Shown one piece after another: positions 11,963 through 21,695 of a stretch of DNA of 64,000 nt. A program made the position numbers and the translations under genes. The DNA lies in the NCBI RefSeq assembly GCF_000717915.1, contig NZ_JOCX01000011.1, forward strand, positions 62,001-126,000. Reading direction: 5' to 3'. The notes beneath the pieces are model-generated. The model made no database searches. It worked only from the letters and a program-made list of their open reading frames with translations, and was not told the DNA's origin. Numbering within the stretch: the stretch's first letter is position 1; every line of letters starts with the position of its first letter. Source of the stretch: Streptomyces sp. NRRL S-244. GTDB lineage: Bacteria; Actinomycetota; Actinomycetes; Streptomycetales; Streptomycetaceae.

Positions 11963-14490
11963 TGCGGGTCCCGCTTTCTTGGCTGCGGGAGTACGTCGAC
12001 CTGCCTGCGGGCGAGACCGGTCGTGACGTGCAGGCCAAGCTCGTAGACGCCGGCCTCGAGGTCGAGAGGGTCGAGCAGCTCGGCGCCGGCCTGAAGGGCC
12101 CGCTGGTCGTCGGCCAGGTGCTGACCATCGAGGAGCTCGAGGGCTTCCGCAAGCCGATCCGTTTCTGCACGGTCGACGTCGGCCAGGCCAACGGCACCGG
12201 CGAGCCGCAGGAGATCGTCTGCGGCGCCCGGAACTTCGCCGTCGGCGACAAGGTCGTCGTGGTCCTGCCCGGCGCGGTCCTGCCCGGCGACTTCGCGATC
12301 GCCTCGCGCAAGACGTACGGCCGCACCTCGCACGGCATGATCTGCTCCGGCGACGAGCTGGGCATGGGCGACGACGGCACGCACGGCATCATCGTGCTCC
12401 CCCCGGAGCACGAGGTCGGCACCGACGCGATCGAGCTGCTCCAGCTCGTCGACGAGGTCCTCGACATCGCCGTCACCCCGGACCGCGGCTACTGCCTGTC
12501 CCTGCGCGGCGTGGCCCGCGAGACCGCCACCGCGTACGGCCTGCCGCTGCGCGACCCGGCGCTGCTCGACGTGCCCGCGCCGAACTCGTACGGCTACCTG
12601 GTCAAGATCGACGACCCGGCCGGCTGCGACCGCTTCACCGCCCGTACGGTGACCGGCCTCGACCCCGAGGCGAAGTCCCCGATCTGGCTCACGCGGCGCC
12701 TGCAGAAGGCCGGCATGCGCCCGATCTCGCTCGCCGTCGACGTCACCAACTACGTGATGCTCGAACTCGGCCAGCCGCTGCACGCCTACGACCGCTCCCG
12801 CCTGGACGGCGCCATCGGCGTGCGCCGCGCCGAGCAGGGCGAGAAGTTCACCACCCTCGACGGGGTCAAGCGCACGCTCGACGCCGAGGACCTGGTGATC
12901 ACCGACAACAGCGGGCCGATCGGCCTCGCCGGCGTCATGGGCGGTGCCAACACCGAGATCGCCGACTCCGTGACCGACCCCGAGACCGGCATCGTCTCGG
13001 GCACCACGGACGTCGTCATCGAGGCCGCGCACTTCGACGCCCTGACGATCTCGCGCAGCGCCCGCCGCCACAAGCTCGCCTCCGAGGCCTCCAAGCGCTT
13101 CGAGCGCGGCGTCGACCCGCAGGCGGCCTCCGCGGCCGCGCAGCGGACCGTCGACCTGCTCGTGCTGCTCGCGGGCGGCACCGCCGAGGCCGGCGTCACC
13201 GAGCTCACCGCCCCGGGCGCCCCGCGCACCATCGCGATGCGCGCGGACCACCCGGACCGGGTCGCGGGCATGGACTACGGCCGCGAGACCGTCGTCCGCC
13301 GCCTCCAGGAGGTCGGCTGCGACGTCTACGGGCAGGACGAGCTCGTCGTCACCGTCCCGTCGTGGCGGCCCGACCTCGCCGAGCCCAACGACCTCGCCGA
13401 AGAGGTCATCCGGCTGGAGGGCTACGGGAACCTCCCGTCGACCCTGCCGAAGCTGCCCTCCGGCCGCGGTCTGACCGCCCGGCAGCAGCTGCACCGCCGG
13501 GTCGGCCGCGCGCTGGCCGGCGCGGGCTACGTCGAGGCGCTCAGCTACCCGTTCGTCGGCGAGGGCGTCTTCGACCAGCTCCAGCTGCCCGCGCACGACG
13601 CGGCCCGCCAGGTGGTCAGGCTGGTCAACCCGCTCTCCGACGAGGAGCCGGCGCTGCGCACCACGCTGCTGCCGGGCCTGCTGGGCGCGCTGCGCCGCAA
13701 CGACAGCCGGGGCAGCCACGACCTCGCCCTCTTCGAGACGGGCTCGGTCTTCCGGGCCGGCCCGCAGCCGGGCGTCGCCGTACGGCTGCCCGTCGACCGG
13801 CGTCCCACGGCCGAGGAGATCGCCACGCTGAACGCCGCCCTGCCGGCCCAGCCGCGGTACGCCGCGGTCGTGCTGGCCGGTGCGCGCGAGCAGGCCGGCT
13901 GGTGGGGCAAGGGCCACCCGGCCGACTGGGCGGACGCGGTGCAGGCCGCGCGCTCGCTGGCCGCCGAGGCCGGCGTGAAGCTCGTCGTGCGCCAGGGCCA
14001 GTACGGGCCGTGGCACCCGGGCCGGTGCGCCGAGCTGCTCGTCACCCTGAACGGGGTGGAGACGGTCATCGGCCACGCCGGTGAGCTGCACCCGCGCGTG
14101 GTCAAGGCGATGGGCCTGCCGGCCCGCACCAGCGCCATGGAGCTCGACCTGGACCGCCTCGCGGCGGCCGGCGGCGGGGCCGTGGAGGCGCCCCGGATCT
14201 CCACCTTCCCGGTGGCGACCCAGGACGTCGCGCTGATCGTCGACGCGTCGGTCCCGGCGGCCGACGTCGAGGCCGCGCTGCGCAAGGGCGCCGGCGAACT
14301 GCTGGAGTCCCTGCGGCTGTTCGACGTGTTCACCGGTGAGCAGGTCGGCGCGGGCAAGAAGTCCCTGGCGTACGCGCTGCGCTTCCGCGCGGCCGACCGC
14401 ACGCTGACCGCCGAGGAGTCCACGGCCGCGCGCGACGCGGCGGTGGCGCTGGCCGGCGAGCGCACGGGCGCGGTGCTGCGCGGGGCGTAA
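11962..14490 (+). CDS. pheT: Phenylalanine--tRNA ligase beta subunit
   Basis: The 842-residue beta chain of phenylalanyl-tRNA synthetase, which binds tRNA and edits mischarged Tyr-tRNA. Domains in order: N-terminal B1 ([13 protein letters not shown]), an EMAP-like OB fold (about 40-155; [13 protein letters not shown]), B3/B4 editing region (about 210-400), the B5 DNA-binding-like fold, the pseudo-catalytic class II domain (about 480-720), and the C-terminal ferredoxin-fold anticodon-binding domain ending with [19 protein letters not shown]. The start overlaps the pheS stop. A strong terminator follows 20 bases after the stop. Confidence 0.97.
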
Positions 14491-14510
14491 CCGCTGCGTG
14501 GCCTGATGCC

Positions 14511-14546
14511 CAAGGGGCGTATCCGGTGGTCCGGATGCGCCCCTTG
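14511..14546 (+). terminator. Terminator after pheT
   Basis: A 16-bp inverted repeat with one G-U pair (14511-14526 with 14531-14546; core AAGGGGCG) and a TGGT loop directly after pheT. Confidence 0.85.
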
Positions 14547-14663
14547 CGCGTGGGCGGGCGTCGGGGGACCCCAGCTCACTCAATGGGGTGAGAACGCCGG
14601 TGACCCGTGTCCATGGATGCGGCGGGTCGACAGAATCGTTGCGGCCGAGGGGAGGCCGTAACG

Positions 14664-15848
14664 ATGATCACGTGTCGGGAGATGCCCCAGGTGCGTCGGG
14701 CGTGCGTCCTCGCATGGGGCGGCGCCGCGGTGTCCTGGGAGCTGACCACCCCGGGGCCGCTCGGCGCCGGCCTGGCCAGCTGCGCGGCGTTCCTGTTACT
14801 GGCCGCCGGATGTGCGCTGCACATCCGGCACGGGCTGATGGCGGAGCTGCGGCGCTCGCAGGAGATCGCGGGCGCGGCGCAGCGGGCCCTGCTCCGGCCT
14901 CTGCCGGGGCGGATCGAGGGCCTGACGGTGGCGGCGGCGCAGCTGTCGGCGAGCCGGGGTGCCGCGGTGGGCGGCGACCTGTACGAGGCCGTGCCGACGG
15001 CGTACGGGGTGCGGGTGGTGATCGGGGACGTACGGGGGCACGGGCTGCCGGCGCTGGGCGCGGCGGCGGCGGTGCTCGGTGCCTTCCGGGAGGCGGCGTA
15101 CGACGAACCCGCGCTGGGCGGGGTGCTGGTGCGGATGGAAAGGGCCCTGGCCCGGCACGTGCGGGACCGGCCGTGGCCGGAGCAGGCGCCGGCGGGCGCT
15201 GCGGATACGGAGTCCGGCCCGTCGGAGGAGTTCGTGACGGTGCTGCTGCTCCAGATCGCGGAGGACGGCTCCGTGCTGGCCCTGAACTGCGGTCACCCGT
15301 GGCCGTACCTCCTGCGCGAGCCGCAGCCGCTGGAGCCCTGCGGGGCCTCTCCCCGCACCGCCCTTTCACCCCTTTCACCGTTTCCCGGGCCCTGCCCGGA
15401 CCCGCGCCCCGAACGCCGGCACGTTCAGCCCCGGCGGCGTTCGAGGCGCGGGGTCTGGGGCGGAGCCCCGGTTCCGGGAAGGGGCGGGGTGGGGAACGGC
15501 TCCGCGCGGCGGCGTCGGGACGTGCAGCCGCTCGACGGGGGTGAGACGTTCCCGCCGCTCGGGGTGGTGCCCGTACGGCCGGACCTCAAGCCGCAGGACT
15601 GCGGGCGACTGTGGCCCGGCGACGTCCTGTTCCTGCACACCGACGGCGCCGAGGACGCCCGCGACGCCGCAGGGCGGTTCTTCCCCCTGCGCGGCGTGCT
15701 CGCGGAGCTGGCCTCCCGGCAGGCGGACACGCCCGCGCGGCTGGTGGCGGGCGTGCACGCCGCACTGCTGCGGCACACCGGCGGGCAACTCACCGACGAC
15801 GTCGCCCTGCTGGTGCTGCGCAGCGACCGCGGCGACCGCGGCTGCTGA
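14664..15848 (+). CDS. PP2C/SpoIIE-type serine phosphatase, membrane bound, with in-frame insertion
   Basis: A protein phosphatase of the RsbU/SpoIIE type, a class that in Streptomyces typically dephosphorylates anti-anti-sigma factors. Two N-terminal transmembrane helices (VLAWGGAAVSW... and CAAFLLLAAGCALHI) precede a short coiled linker and the phosphatase domain with metal-binding GGDLYEAV and GDVRGHGLPALG, later LHTDGAEDARD. Between NCGHPWPYLLRE and GGETFPPLG, where family members are continuous, about 67 extra residues rich in Arg/Pro occur, encoded by a 201-base insertion (see repeat at 15323-15532). The frame is kept, but the loop may affect activity. Start ATG 14664 follows GGGGAGG; GTG 14607 is an in-frame alternative. 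Confidence 0.85.
   Translation: MITCREMPQVRRACVLAWGGAAVSWELTTPGPLGAGLASCAAFLLLAAGCALHIRHGLMAELRRSQEIAGAAQRALLRPLPGRIEGLTVAAAQLSASRGAAVGGDLYEAVPTAYGVRVVIGDVRGHGLPALGAAAAVLGAFREAAYDEPALGGVLVRMERALARHVRDRPWPEQAPAGAADTESGPSEEFVTVLLLQIAEDGSVLALNCGHPWPYLLREPQPLEPCGASPRTALSPLSPFPGPCPDPRPERRHVQPRRRSRRGVWGGAPVPGRGGVGNGSARRRRDVQPLDGGETFPPLGVVPVRPDLKPQDCGRLWPGDVLFLHTDGAEDARDAAGRFFPLRGVLAELASRQADTPARLVAGVHAALLRHTGGQLTDDVALLVLRSDRGDRGC
15323..15532 (+). repeat. Dispersed repeat inserted in frame, flanked by 9-bp direct repeats
   Basis: The 9-mer GCAGCCGCT occurs at 15323-15331 and again at 15524-15532; one copy plus the intervening DNA is 201 bases, exactly 67 codons. The inside contains GGGTCTGGGGCGGAGCCCC followed by GTTCCGGGAAGGGGCGGG (15450-15487), nearly identical to the intergenic sequence at 56383-56422. 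Removing one repeat unit would rejoin the phosphatase reading frame seamlessly, so this looks like a mobile-type repeat with a target-site duplication. Confidence 0.7.
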
Positions 15849-16188
15849 CACGGGGACCGCACACCGGGCCCGGTGGGAGGGCCCGGCGCGCGTTCCACGA
15901 CCCCTGCCGGGGCCCGGCGACCAACCGGGCGCCGGCGGAGCCGGAGCGCGCCGCCCGCCTGCCATGGAGTGTCGGGCAGACAGCAAGGCGGGCGGCGCGG
16001 TGCGGGTCGTCGCACTGTACGAGGGGGAGCCGACGACCCGAGCTGCCTCTTTGGCGAGGCTCTTAAGTGAACCGCTCCTAGGGCTCGTTGCGGCAGGGTG
16101 CGTATCGCATTTATGCGCGTACTCGGTTCGCACCCCGTGTGAACCGCGCACCCACTAGCCTGAGACCGAAGAGCCCTTGGAGGGGCCC
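15849..16188 (+). promoter_or_regulatory. 340-base intergenic region with hairpin and two operator-like palindromes
   Basis: No gene is visible. A 14-bp stem with a 25-base loop (15947-15960 with 15986-15999) may terminate the phosphatase transcript. Nearer the next gene are an AT-rich palindrome CGCAT-TT-ATGCG (16106-16117), a second inverted repeat GGTTCGCAC/GTGTGAACC (16125-16133 with 16137-16145) and a -10-like TAGCCT (16156-16161). These lie where an autoregulator of the downstream regulatory gene would bind. Confidence 0.5.
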
Positions 16189-17529
16189 ATGCAGCCCAAT
16201 GCCCTTCTCGACGCCCTCCTCGCCGAGGCGGGCATGTCCCATGCCGGACTCGCGGCGCACGTCAACCAGGCGGGCCGCACCCGCGGACTCGCCCTGCGCT
16301 ATGAACACACCGCCGTCACCCGGTGGTTGAGGGGCCAGCGGCCGCGCGGCCAGGTGCCCGACCTGATCTGCGAGGTGCTCGGCGGCCGGCTCCGGCGCCC
16401 GGTGTCGCTGGACGACGTCGGGTTCGGCGTACCGGGCCAGCCCGTCTCCCCGCACGGCTCTCCGCTCAGCGGCTTCGTCGACCGGGCCGCCGCCCTGTGG
16501 CGCTCCGACGAGCAGGGCCGCGTCCAGCTGCTCAGCGCCGAGGCCGTCACCGGGACGCCGGCCGTGATCCCGGTCTGGGAGTGGGAGAACCCGCCCGAGG
16601 ACGCCGACGTCTCCCGCGACGGGCCGAACCGGATCGGCCCGGAGCACATCGAGATCCTGCGGGCCGCCCGCGCGCACTACGAGCTGATGTACCGCCGGGC
16701 CGGCGGGGTGGTCACCCGGGCCCGGATCGTCCGCTTCCTCGGCAGTGAGACCGCGCCGATGCTGCGCGGCAGCTACCCCGACGGGCTCGGCCGCCAGCTG
16801 CACCGGGCCACCGGGTCCCTGGTGGCGGTGGCCGGGATCTGCGCGTACGACTCGGACGCCCACGGGCTGGCCCAGCGCTACTTCCACCAGGCGCTGCGGC
16901 TCGCCAAGGCCAGCGGGGACCGGGGGCTCGGCGCCTACGTCATCGCGCTGATCGTCAACCAGTCCCTGCACCTGCGGGAGCACCGCCAGGCCGTCGCCTT
17001 CGCCGAGGCCGCGCTGCGCGCCGCGGGCCGGCACACCACCCCGGCCCTGGCCGCCGACCTGTACGCCATGCAGGCCAAGGCGTACGCCCAACTCGGGGAC
17101 ACCGCCGCCGCGCTGGCCTGCATCCGGAATGCCGAGGCGGCCGCCGAGCGGATCCGGCCCGGCACGGAGCCGGACGAGACGGGGTACGTACAGCCCGGGC
17201 TGGTCAACGTACAGGTGGCCGAGGCGCTGCTCAGCCTGGGTGACCTGCACGCCGCCCACGAGCAGGCGACGGCGGCGGTCGGGACGCCGGCGCACGACCG
17301 AGGGCGGGTCCACCGGCTGGCGATGCTGTGCGAGATCCAGCTGCGCCAGGGCGAGGCGGACCGGGCGGTGGCGGCCGCCGCCGAGATGGCCGAGCGGGCC
17401 AAGGGCATGGAGTCGCTGCGACTGCGGGACCGGCTGCGGGCGGTCCGCGAACAGCTGCTGACCAGCGGATGTTCCGGCGCGGAAGAGACCGCGCAGTTGA
17501 TCGACGGGGCGCTGCGCGTTCCCCTCTGA
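16189..17529 (+). CDS. TPR-containing transcriptional regulator-like protein
   Basis: A 446-residue cytosolic protein of the large Streptomyces family that joins an N-terminal helix-turn-helix-like region (LLAEAGMSHAGLAAHVNQAG, then HTAVTRWLRGQRPRG, residues about 8-56) to a C-terminal array of tetratricopeptide-type helices (about 200-440, Ala-rich repeats such as ALACIRNAEAAAERI). NsdA and related developmental/antibiotic regulators have this layout, but assignment to one of them is not possible here. ATG 16189 has GGAGGGG 4-10 bases upstream; a TTG at 16177 is an unlikely alternative. Palindromes upstream suggest autoregulation. The Nudix gene follows after 53 bases. Confidence 0.75.
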   Translation: MQPNALLDALLAEAGMSHAGLAAHVNQAGRTRGLALRYEHTAVTRWLRGQRPRGQVPDLICEVLGGRLRRPVSLDDVGFGVPGQPVSPHGSPLSGFVDRAAALWRSDEQGRVQLLSAEAVTGTPAVIPVWEWENPPEDADVSRDGPNRIGPEHIEILRAARAHYELMYRRAGGVVTRARIVRFLGSETAPMLRGSYPDGLGRQLHRATGSLVAVAGICAYDSDAHGLAQRYFHQALRLAKASGDRGLGAYVIALIVNQSLHLREHRQAVAFAEAALRAAGRHTTPALAADLYAMQAKAYAQLGDTAAALACIRNAEAAAERIRPGTEPDETGYVQPGLVNVQVAEALLSLGDLHAAHEQATAAVGTPAHDRGRVHRLAMLCEIQLRQGEADRAVAAAAEMAERAKGMESLRLRDRLRAVREQLLTSGCSGAEETAQLIDGALRVPL

Positions 17530-17582
17530 GCGCGCGAACTGCTGCCATGTTGCCACCTACTCGAACGGAAGGTGGCACAACC

Positions 17583-18113
17583 GTGCAGTGGACGAACCTG
17601 AGTGAGCAGACCGTGTACAAGAACCGCTGGTTCGACGTGAATCTCGCCGATGTGGAACTTCCCGACGGCCGGCACCTGGACCACTTCGTGATCCGGCTGC
17701 GGCCGGTCGCCGTCGCCACGGCCGTCAACGAGGCCAACGAGGTGCTGCTGCTGTGGCGGCACCGGTTCATCACCGACAGCTGGGGCTGGGAACTGCCCGC
17801 GGGCGTGGTCGAGGACGGCGAGGACATCGCGGCGGCCGCGGCCCGGGAGATGGAGGAGGAGTCGGGCTGGCGGCCCGGGCCCCTCCACCACCTGATGACC
17901 GTCGAGCCGGCCAACGGACTGACCGACGCCCGCCACCACCTCTACTGGGCGGACGGGGCGACGTACATCGGACACCCCGAGGACGACTTCGAGTCATCAC
18001 GCCGCGAGTGGGTGCCGCTGAAACTCGTGCCGGACATGATCGCGCGCGGCGAGATCCCGGCCGCCAACATGGCGGCCGGGCTGCTGCTCCTGCACCATCT
18101 GCGGCTCGGCTGA
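17583..18113 (+). CDS. Nudix hydrolase
   Basis: A 176-residue pyrophosphohydrolase acting on a nucleoside diphosphate linked to another moiety. The Nudix box is complete: G-V-V-E-D-G-E-D-I then REMEEESGW (about residues 78-100), matching GX5EX7REUXEEXGU. The N-terminal strand VYKNRWFDVNLADVELPDG resembles ADP-ribose pyrophosphatases, the best functional guess. The start is GTG 17583 behind GGAAGGTGG; ATG 17547 is in frame but its ribosome site is worse. Its stop faces the convergent dehydrogenase gene across a small hairpin. Confidence 0.9.
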   Translation: MQWTNLSEQTVYKNRWFDVNLADVELPDGRHLDHFVIRLRPVAVATAVNEANEVLLLWRHRFITDSWGWELPAGVVEDGEDIAAAAAREMEEESGWRPGPLHHLMTVEPANGLTDARHHLYWADGATYIGHPEDDFESSRREWVPLKLVPDMIARGEIPAANMAAGLLLLHHLRLG

Positions 18114-18122
18114 CCGCGCCGG

Positions 18123-18143
18123 CCGCAGGTCCCGGTCCTGCGG
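18123..18143. terminator. Short hairpin between convergent genes
   Basis: CCGCAGG/CCTGCGG stem (18123-18129 with 18137-18143) with a 7-base loop, between the stops of two convergent genes; probably a bidirectional terminator. Confidence 0.6.
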
Positions 18144-18145
18144 GA

Positions 18146-19018
18146 TCAGCCGTACGGGTAGAAGCCCGAGCCGGTCTTGCGGCCGAGGCGGCCGGCGTCG
18201 ACCATCCGCTGGAGCAGCGGGGGAGCGGCGTACAGCGGCTCCTTGTACTCCGCGTACATCGAGTCGGCGATCGAGGCGATCGTGTCCAGGCCGATCAGGT
18301 CGGAGAGCTTGAGCGGACCCATCGGGTGGGCGCAGCCCAGCTCCATGCCGTTGTCGATGTCCTCGCGGCTCGCGATGCCGGACTCGAACATCCGGATGGC
18401 CGACAGCAGGTAGGGGACCAGGAGCGCGTTGACGACGAAGCCCGACCGGTCCTGGGCGCGGATCGCGTGCTTGCCCAGGACCTTCCCCACCAGGGCCTCG
18501 GCCCGCTTGATGGTCTCCTCGCTCGTGGTCAGCGCCGGGATCAGCTCGACGAGCTGCTGCACCGGGGCCGGGTTGAAGAAGTGGATGCCGATGACCTGGT
18601 CCGGCCGCGAGGTCGTGACGGCCAGCTTGACCAGCGGGATCGAGGAGGTGTTGGAGGCGAGGATCGCGTCCGGGCGGGTGATCACCTGGTCGAGGACCTG
18701 GAAGATCTCCGTCTTGACCTGCTCGTTCTCGACGACGGCCTCGATGACGAGGTCGCGGTCGGCGAACTCGCCGAGATCGGTGGTGAAGGTGAGGCGGGCC
18801 AGGGTGGCGTCCCGCTCCTCCTCGCTGATCTTGCCGCGTTCGGCGGCCTTGGTCAGGGAGTTGTGCAGCCGGGTGCGCCCGATCTCCAGGGCCTCGCCGG
18901 TGGTCTCGGCGACCTTCACCTCGAGGCCGCTGCGGGCGCACACCTCGGCGATGCCCGCGCCCATCTGGCCACAGCCCACTACGCCGACTCGGGTGATGTC
19001 GGAAGGGAGGTCAGTCAC
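18146..19018 (-). CDS. 3-hydroxybutyryl-CoA / 3-hydroxyacyl-CoA dehydrogenase
   Basis: An NAD-dependent dehydrogenase oxidising (S)-3-hydroxyacyl-CoA, working in beta-oxidation or butyrate/PHB-type metabolism. The N-terminal Rossmann motif is VGVVGCGQMGAGIAEV, followed by the acidic dipeptide region; the active-site stretch IGIHFFNPAPVQQLVELIP holds the catalytic His, and the C-terminal domain has GFVVNALLVPYLL and a GPLKLSDLIGLD segment. About 290 residues, normal for the single-domain enzyme. I chose GTG 19018, preceded by GAAAGG; a start at 19039 would add seven residues. Other genes of the pathway are not adjacent. Confidence 0.92.
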   Translation of the reverse strand: MTDLPSDITRVGVVGCGQMGAGIAEVCARSGLEVKVAETTGEALEIGRTRLHNSLTKAAERGKISEEERDATLARLTFTTDLGEFADRDLVIEAVVENEQVKTEIFQVLDQVITRPDAILASNTSSIPLVKLAVTTSRPDQVIGIHFFNPAPVQQLVELIPALTTSEETIKRAEALVGKVLGKHAIRAQDRSGFVVNALLVPYLLSAIRMFESGIASREDIDNGMELGCAHPMGPLKLSDLIGLDTIASIADSMYAEYKEPLYAAPPLLQRMVDAGRLGRKTGSGFYPYG

Positions 19019-19192
19019 TTCGTGCCTTTCGCAGCTCATCCGTCGGCGGGTCCCCCGTGCTGCCCAGTGTCACTGCGCTCCGGCGCCCGCCACGCCCCAC
19101 GACGTTACCCCCGACCTTGACCATGGCGGGGGGCCGGGGCGGGCATGCTGTCAGATGCAGGGCACTGTCACGCAATGGAACGGAGTCGTCAC

Positions 19193-20440
19193 ATGGCGTA
19201 CATCGGGCGTCGGGGGCTGCTGGCGGGGGCCGCCGGGCTGCTGGCCGCGACGGGCGGGGCGGGTGGGGCGGCCCCCGCGCGGGCGGCGCAGGGGCGCGGT
19301 CCGCGCAGGAAGGCCGCCGCCGAGTTCCGCGCGATGTGGATCGCCTCTGTGGAGAACGTGGACTGGCCCTCCGAGAGCGGGCTGGACGCCGCGGACCAGC
19401 GGGACGAGCTGGTCCGCCTCCTCGACACCGCCGTCGCCCGCCGCCTCAACGCCGTGGTCCTCCAGGTCCGGCCCGCCGCCGACGCCATGTGGCCCGGGGC
19501 CCGGGAGCCCTGGTCGCAGTGGCTGACCGGGGAGCAGGGGGAGGACCCCGGCTGGGACCCGCTCGGCACGGCGGTCGCCGAAGCCCATGCCCGGGGGCTG
19601 GAGCTGCACGCCTGGTTCAACCCGTACCGGGTGGCCAACCACACCGACCCCGACCGCCTGGCCGAGGACCATCCGGCCCGTCGCAACCCCGACTGGACCG
19701 TCGCGTACAACAAGAAGCTGTACTACAACCCGGGGCTGCCCGAGGTGCGCGCCTTCGTGCAGGAGGCCATGCTCGACGCCGTCTCCCGGTACGAGGTGGA
19801 CGGGGTGCACTGGGACGACTACTTCTACCCGTACCCCGTCGAGGGAGAGGAGTTCGACGACGACGACGCGTACGAGCGCCACGGCGGCGGCTTCGCCTCC
19901 CGCGCGGACTGGCGGCGCGGCAACACCGACGCGCTGGTCCGCGAGATGTCCGAGCGGGTACGGGCGATCCGCCCTGCGGCGCGCTTCGGCATCAGCCCCT
20001 TCGCGGTCTGGCGCAACAGCAACCGGGATCCGCTGGGTTCGCCGACGCAGGCCGGCGTCGAAACGTACGACGACCTGTACGCGGACACCCGCAAGTGGGT
20101 CCTGGAGGGCTGGATCGACTACATCGTGCCGCAGGTGTACTGGCAGATCGGCCACCCGACCGCCGACTACGCGAAGATCGTCCCCTGGTGGGCGGGGACC
20201 GTCGCCGGCACCGACGTGGCGCTCTACGTGGGCGAGGCCCTGTACCGCTGCGACCGCAACAGCACGACCGAGGCGTGGCGCGATCCGCAGGAGCTGTCCA
20301 AGCACCTGACGTTCGCCCGCGATTACCCCGAGGTCCGCGGCCACGTCTACTTCTCGGCGAAGCAGGTGGTCGCGGACCCCAATGGTGCGATGGCCAGGGT
20401 CGTTGCCGACCATTATCCGACGGCCGTGCCGCCGAGGTGA
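19193..20440 (+). CDS. Secreted glycoside hydrolase family 10-like protein (GHL10)
   Basis: A 415-residue exported protein with a probable Tat or Sec signal (IGRRGLLAGAAGLLAATGG, then an Ala-rich cleavage region). The mature part begins AEFRAMWIASVENVDWPS, the hallmark of the GHL10/DUF187 TIM-barrel family thought to act on cell-surface polysaccharide or peptidoglycan. Conserved acidic residues appear in DGVHWDDYFYPYP and in WIDYIVPQVYWQ. The ATG at 19193 is preceded by CGGAG; an upstream in-frame ATG at 19145 would put nonconserved sequence before the signal peptide. Substrate unknown. Confidence 0.88.
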   Translation: MAYIGRRGLLAGAAGLLAATGGAGGAAPARAAQGRGPRRKAAAEFRAMWIASVENVDWPSESGLDAADQRDELVRLLDTAVARRLNAVVLQVRPAADAMWPGAREPWSQWLTGEQGEDPGWDPLGTAVAEAHARGLELHAWFNPYRVANHTDPDRLAEDHPARRNPDWTVAYNKKLYYNPGLPEVRAFVQEAMLDAVSRYEVDGVHWDDYFYPYPVEGEEFDDDDAYERHGGGFASRADWRRGNTDALVREMSERVRAIRPAARFGISPFAVWRNSNRDPLGSPTQAGVETYDDLYADTRKWVLEGWIDYIVPQVYWQIGHPTADYAKIVPWWAGTVAGTDVALYVGEALYRCDRNSTTEAWRDPQELSKHLTFARDYPEVRGHVYFSAKQVVADPNGAMARVVADHYPTAVPPR

Positions 20441-20476
20441 CGCGTTGGCCGTGTCGGCCGCGTCGCGTGGGTGCAG

Positions 20477-20674
20477 TCAGTGCGGGGGCTCCGTCGGGTG
20501 CTTCACGACGCAGTCGGGGCCCGGAGACATGACTGCCTCGTGACCGTCCGAGAAGCGGACCCGGTAGGGAGGGGTGCCGTTCTCGCCGAGTACCTGAGTG
20601 ATTTCACCGACCTTGTCGTGCTGGCCCACGATCCTGCCGTGCTGCACCAGCTGGTCGCCCTCGGTCGCGCGCAT
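20477..20674 (-). CDS. DUF1918 small protein
   Basis: A 65-residue protein with the SH3-like DUF1918 fold: MRATEGDQLVQHGRIVG, then HDKVGEITQVLGENG, PYRVRFSDGHEAVMSPGPD. Function unknown; such proteins are widespread in actinobacteria. ATG 20674 has GAGGAGGTC immediately upstream on the minus strand. It is followed by the convergent hydrolase gene and lies 61 bases from the end of the EamA transporter gene, whose transcript could run into it. Confidence 0.9.
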   Translation of the reverse strand: MRATEGDQLVQHGRIVGQHDKVGEITQVLGENGTPPYRVRFSDGHEAVMSPGPDCVVKHPTEPPH

Positions 20675-20735
20675 TTCTGACCTCCTCGGAGGCGGTCTGA
20701 ATCCGGTGACAGCAGTTTACGGCGATTTGTTGTGA

Positions 20736-21693
<958 letters not shown>

Positions 21694-21695
<2 letters not shown>

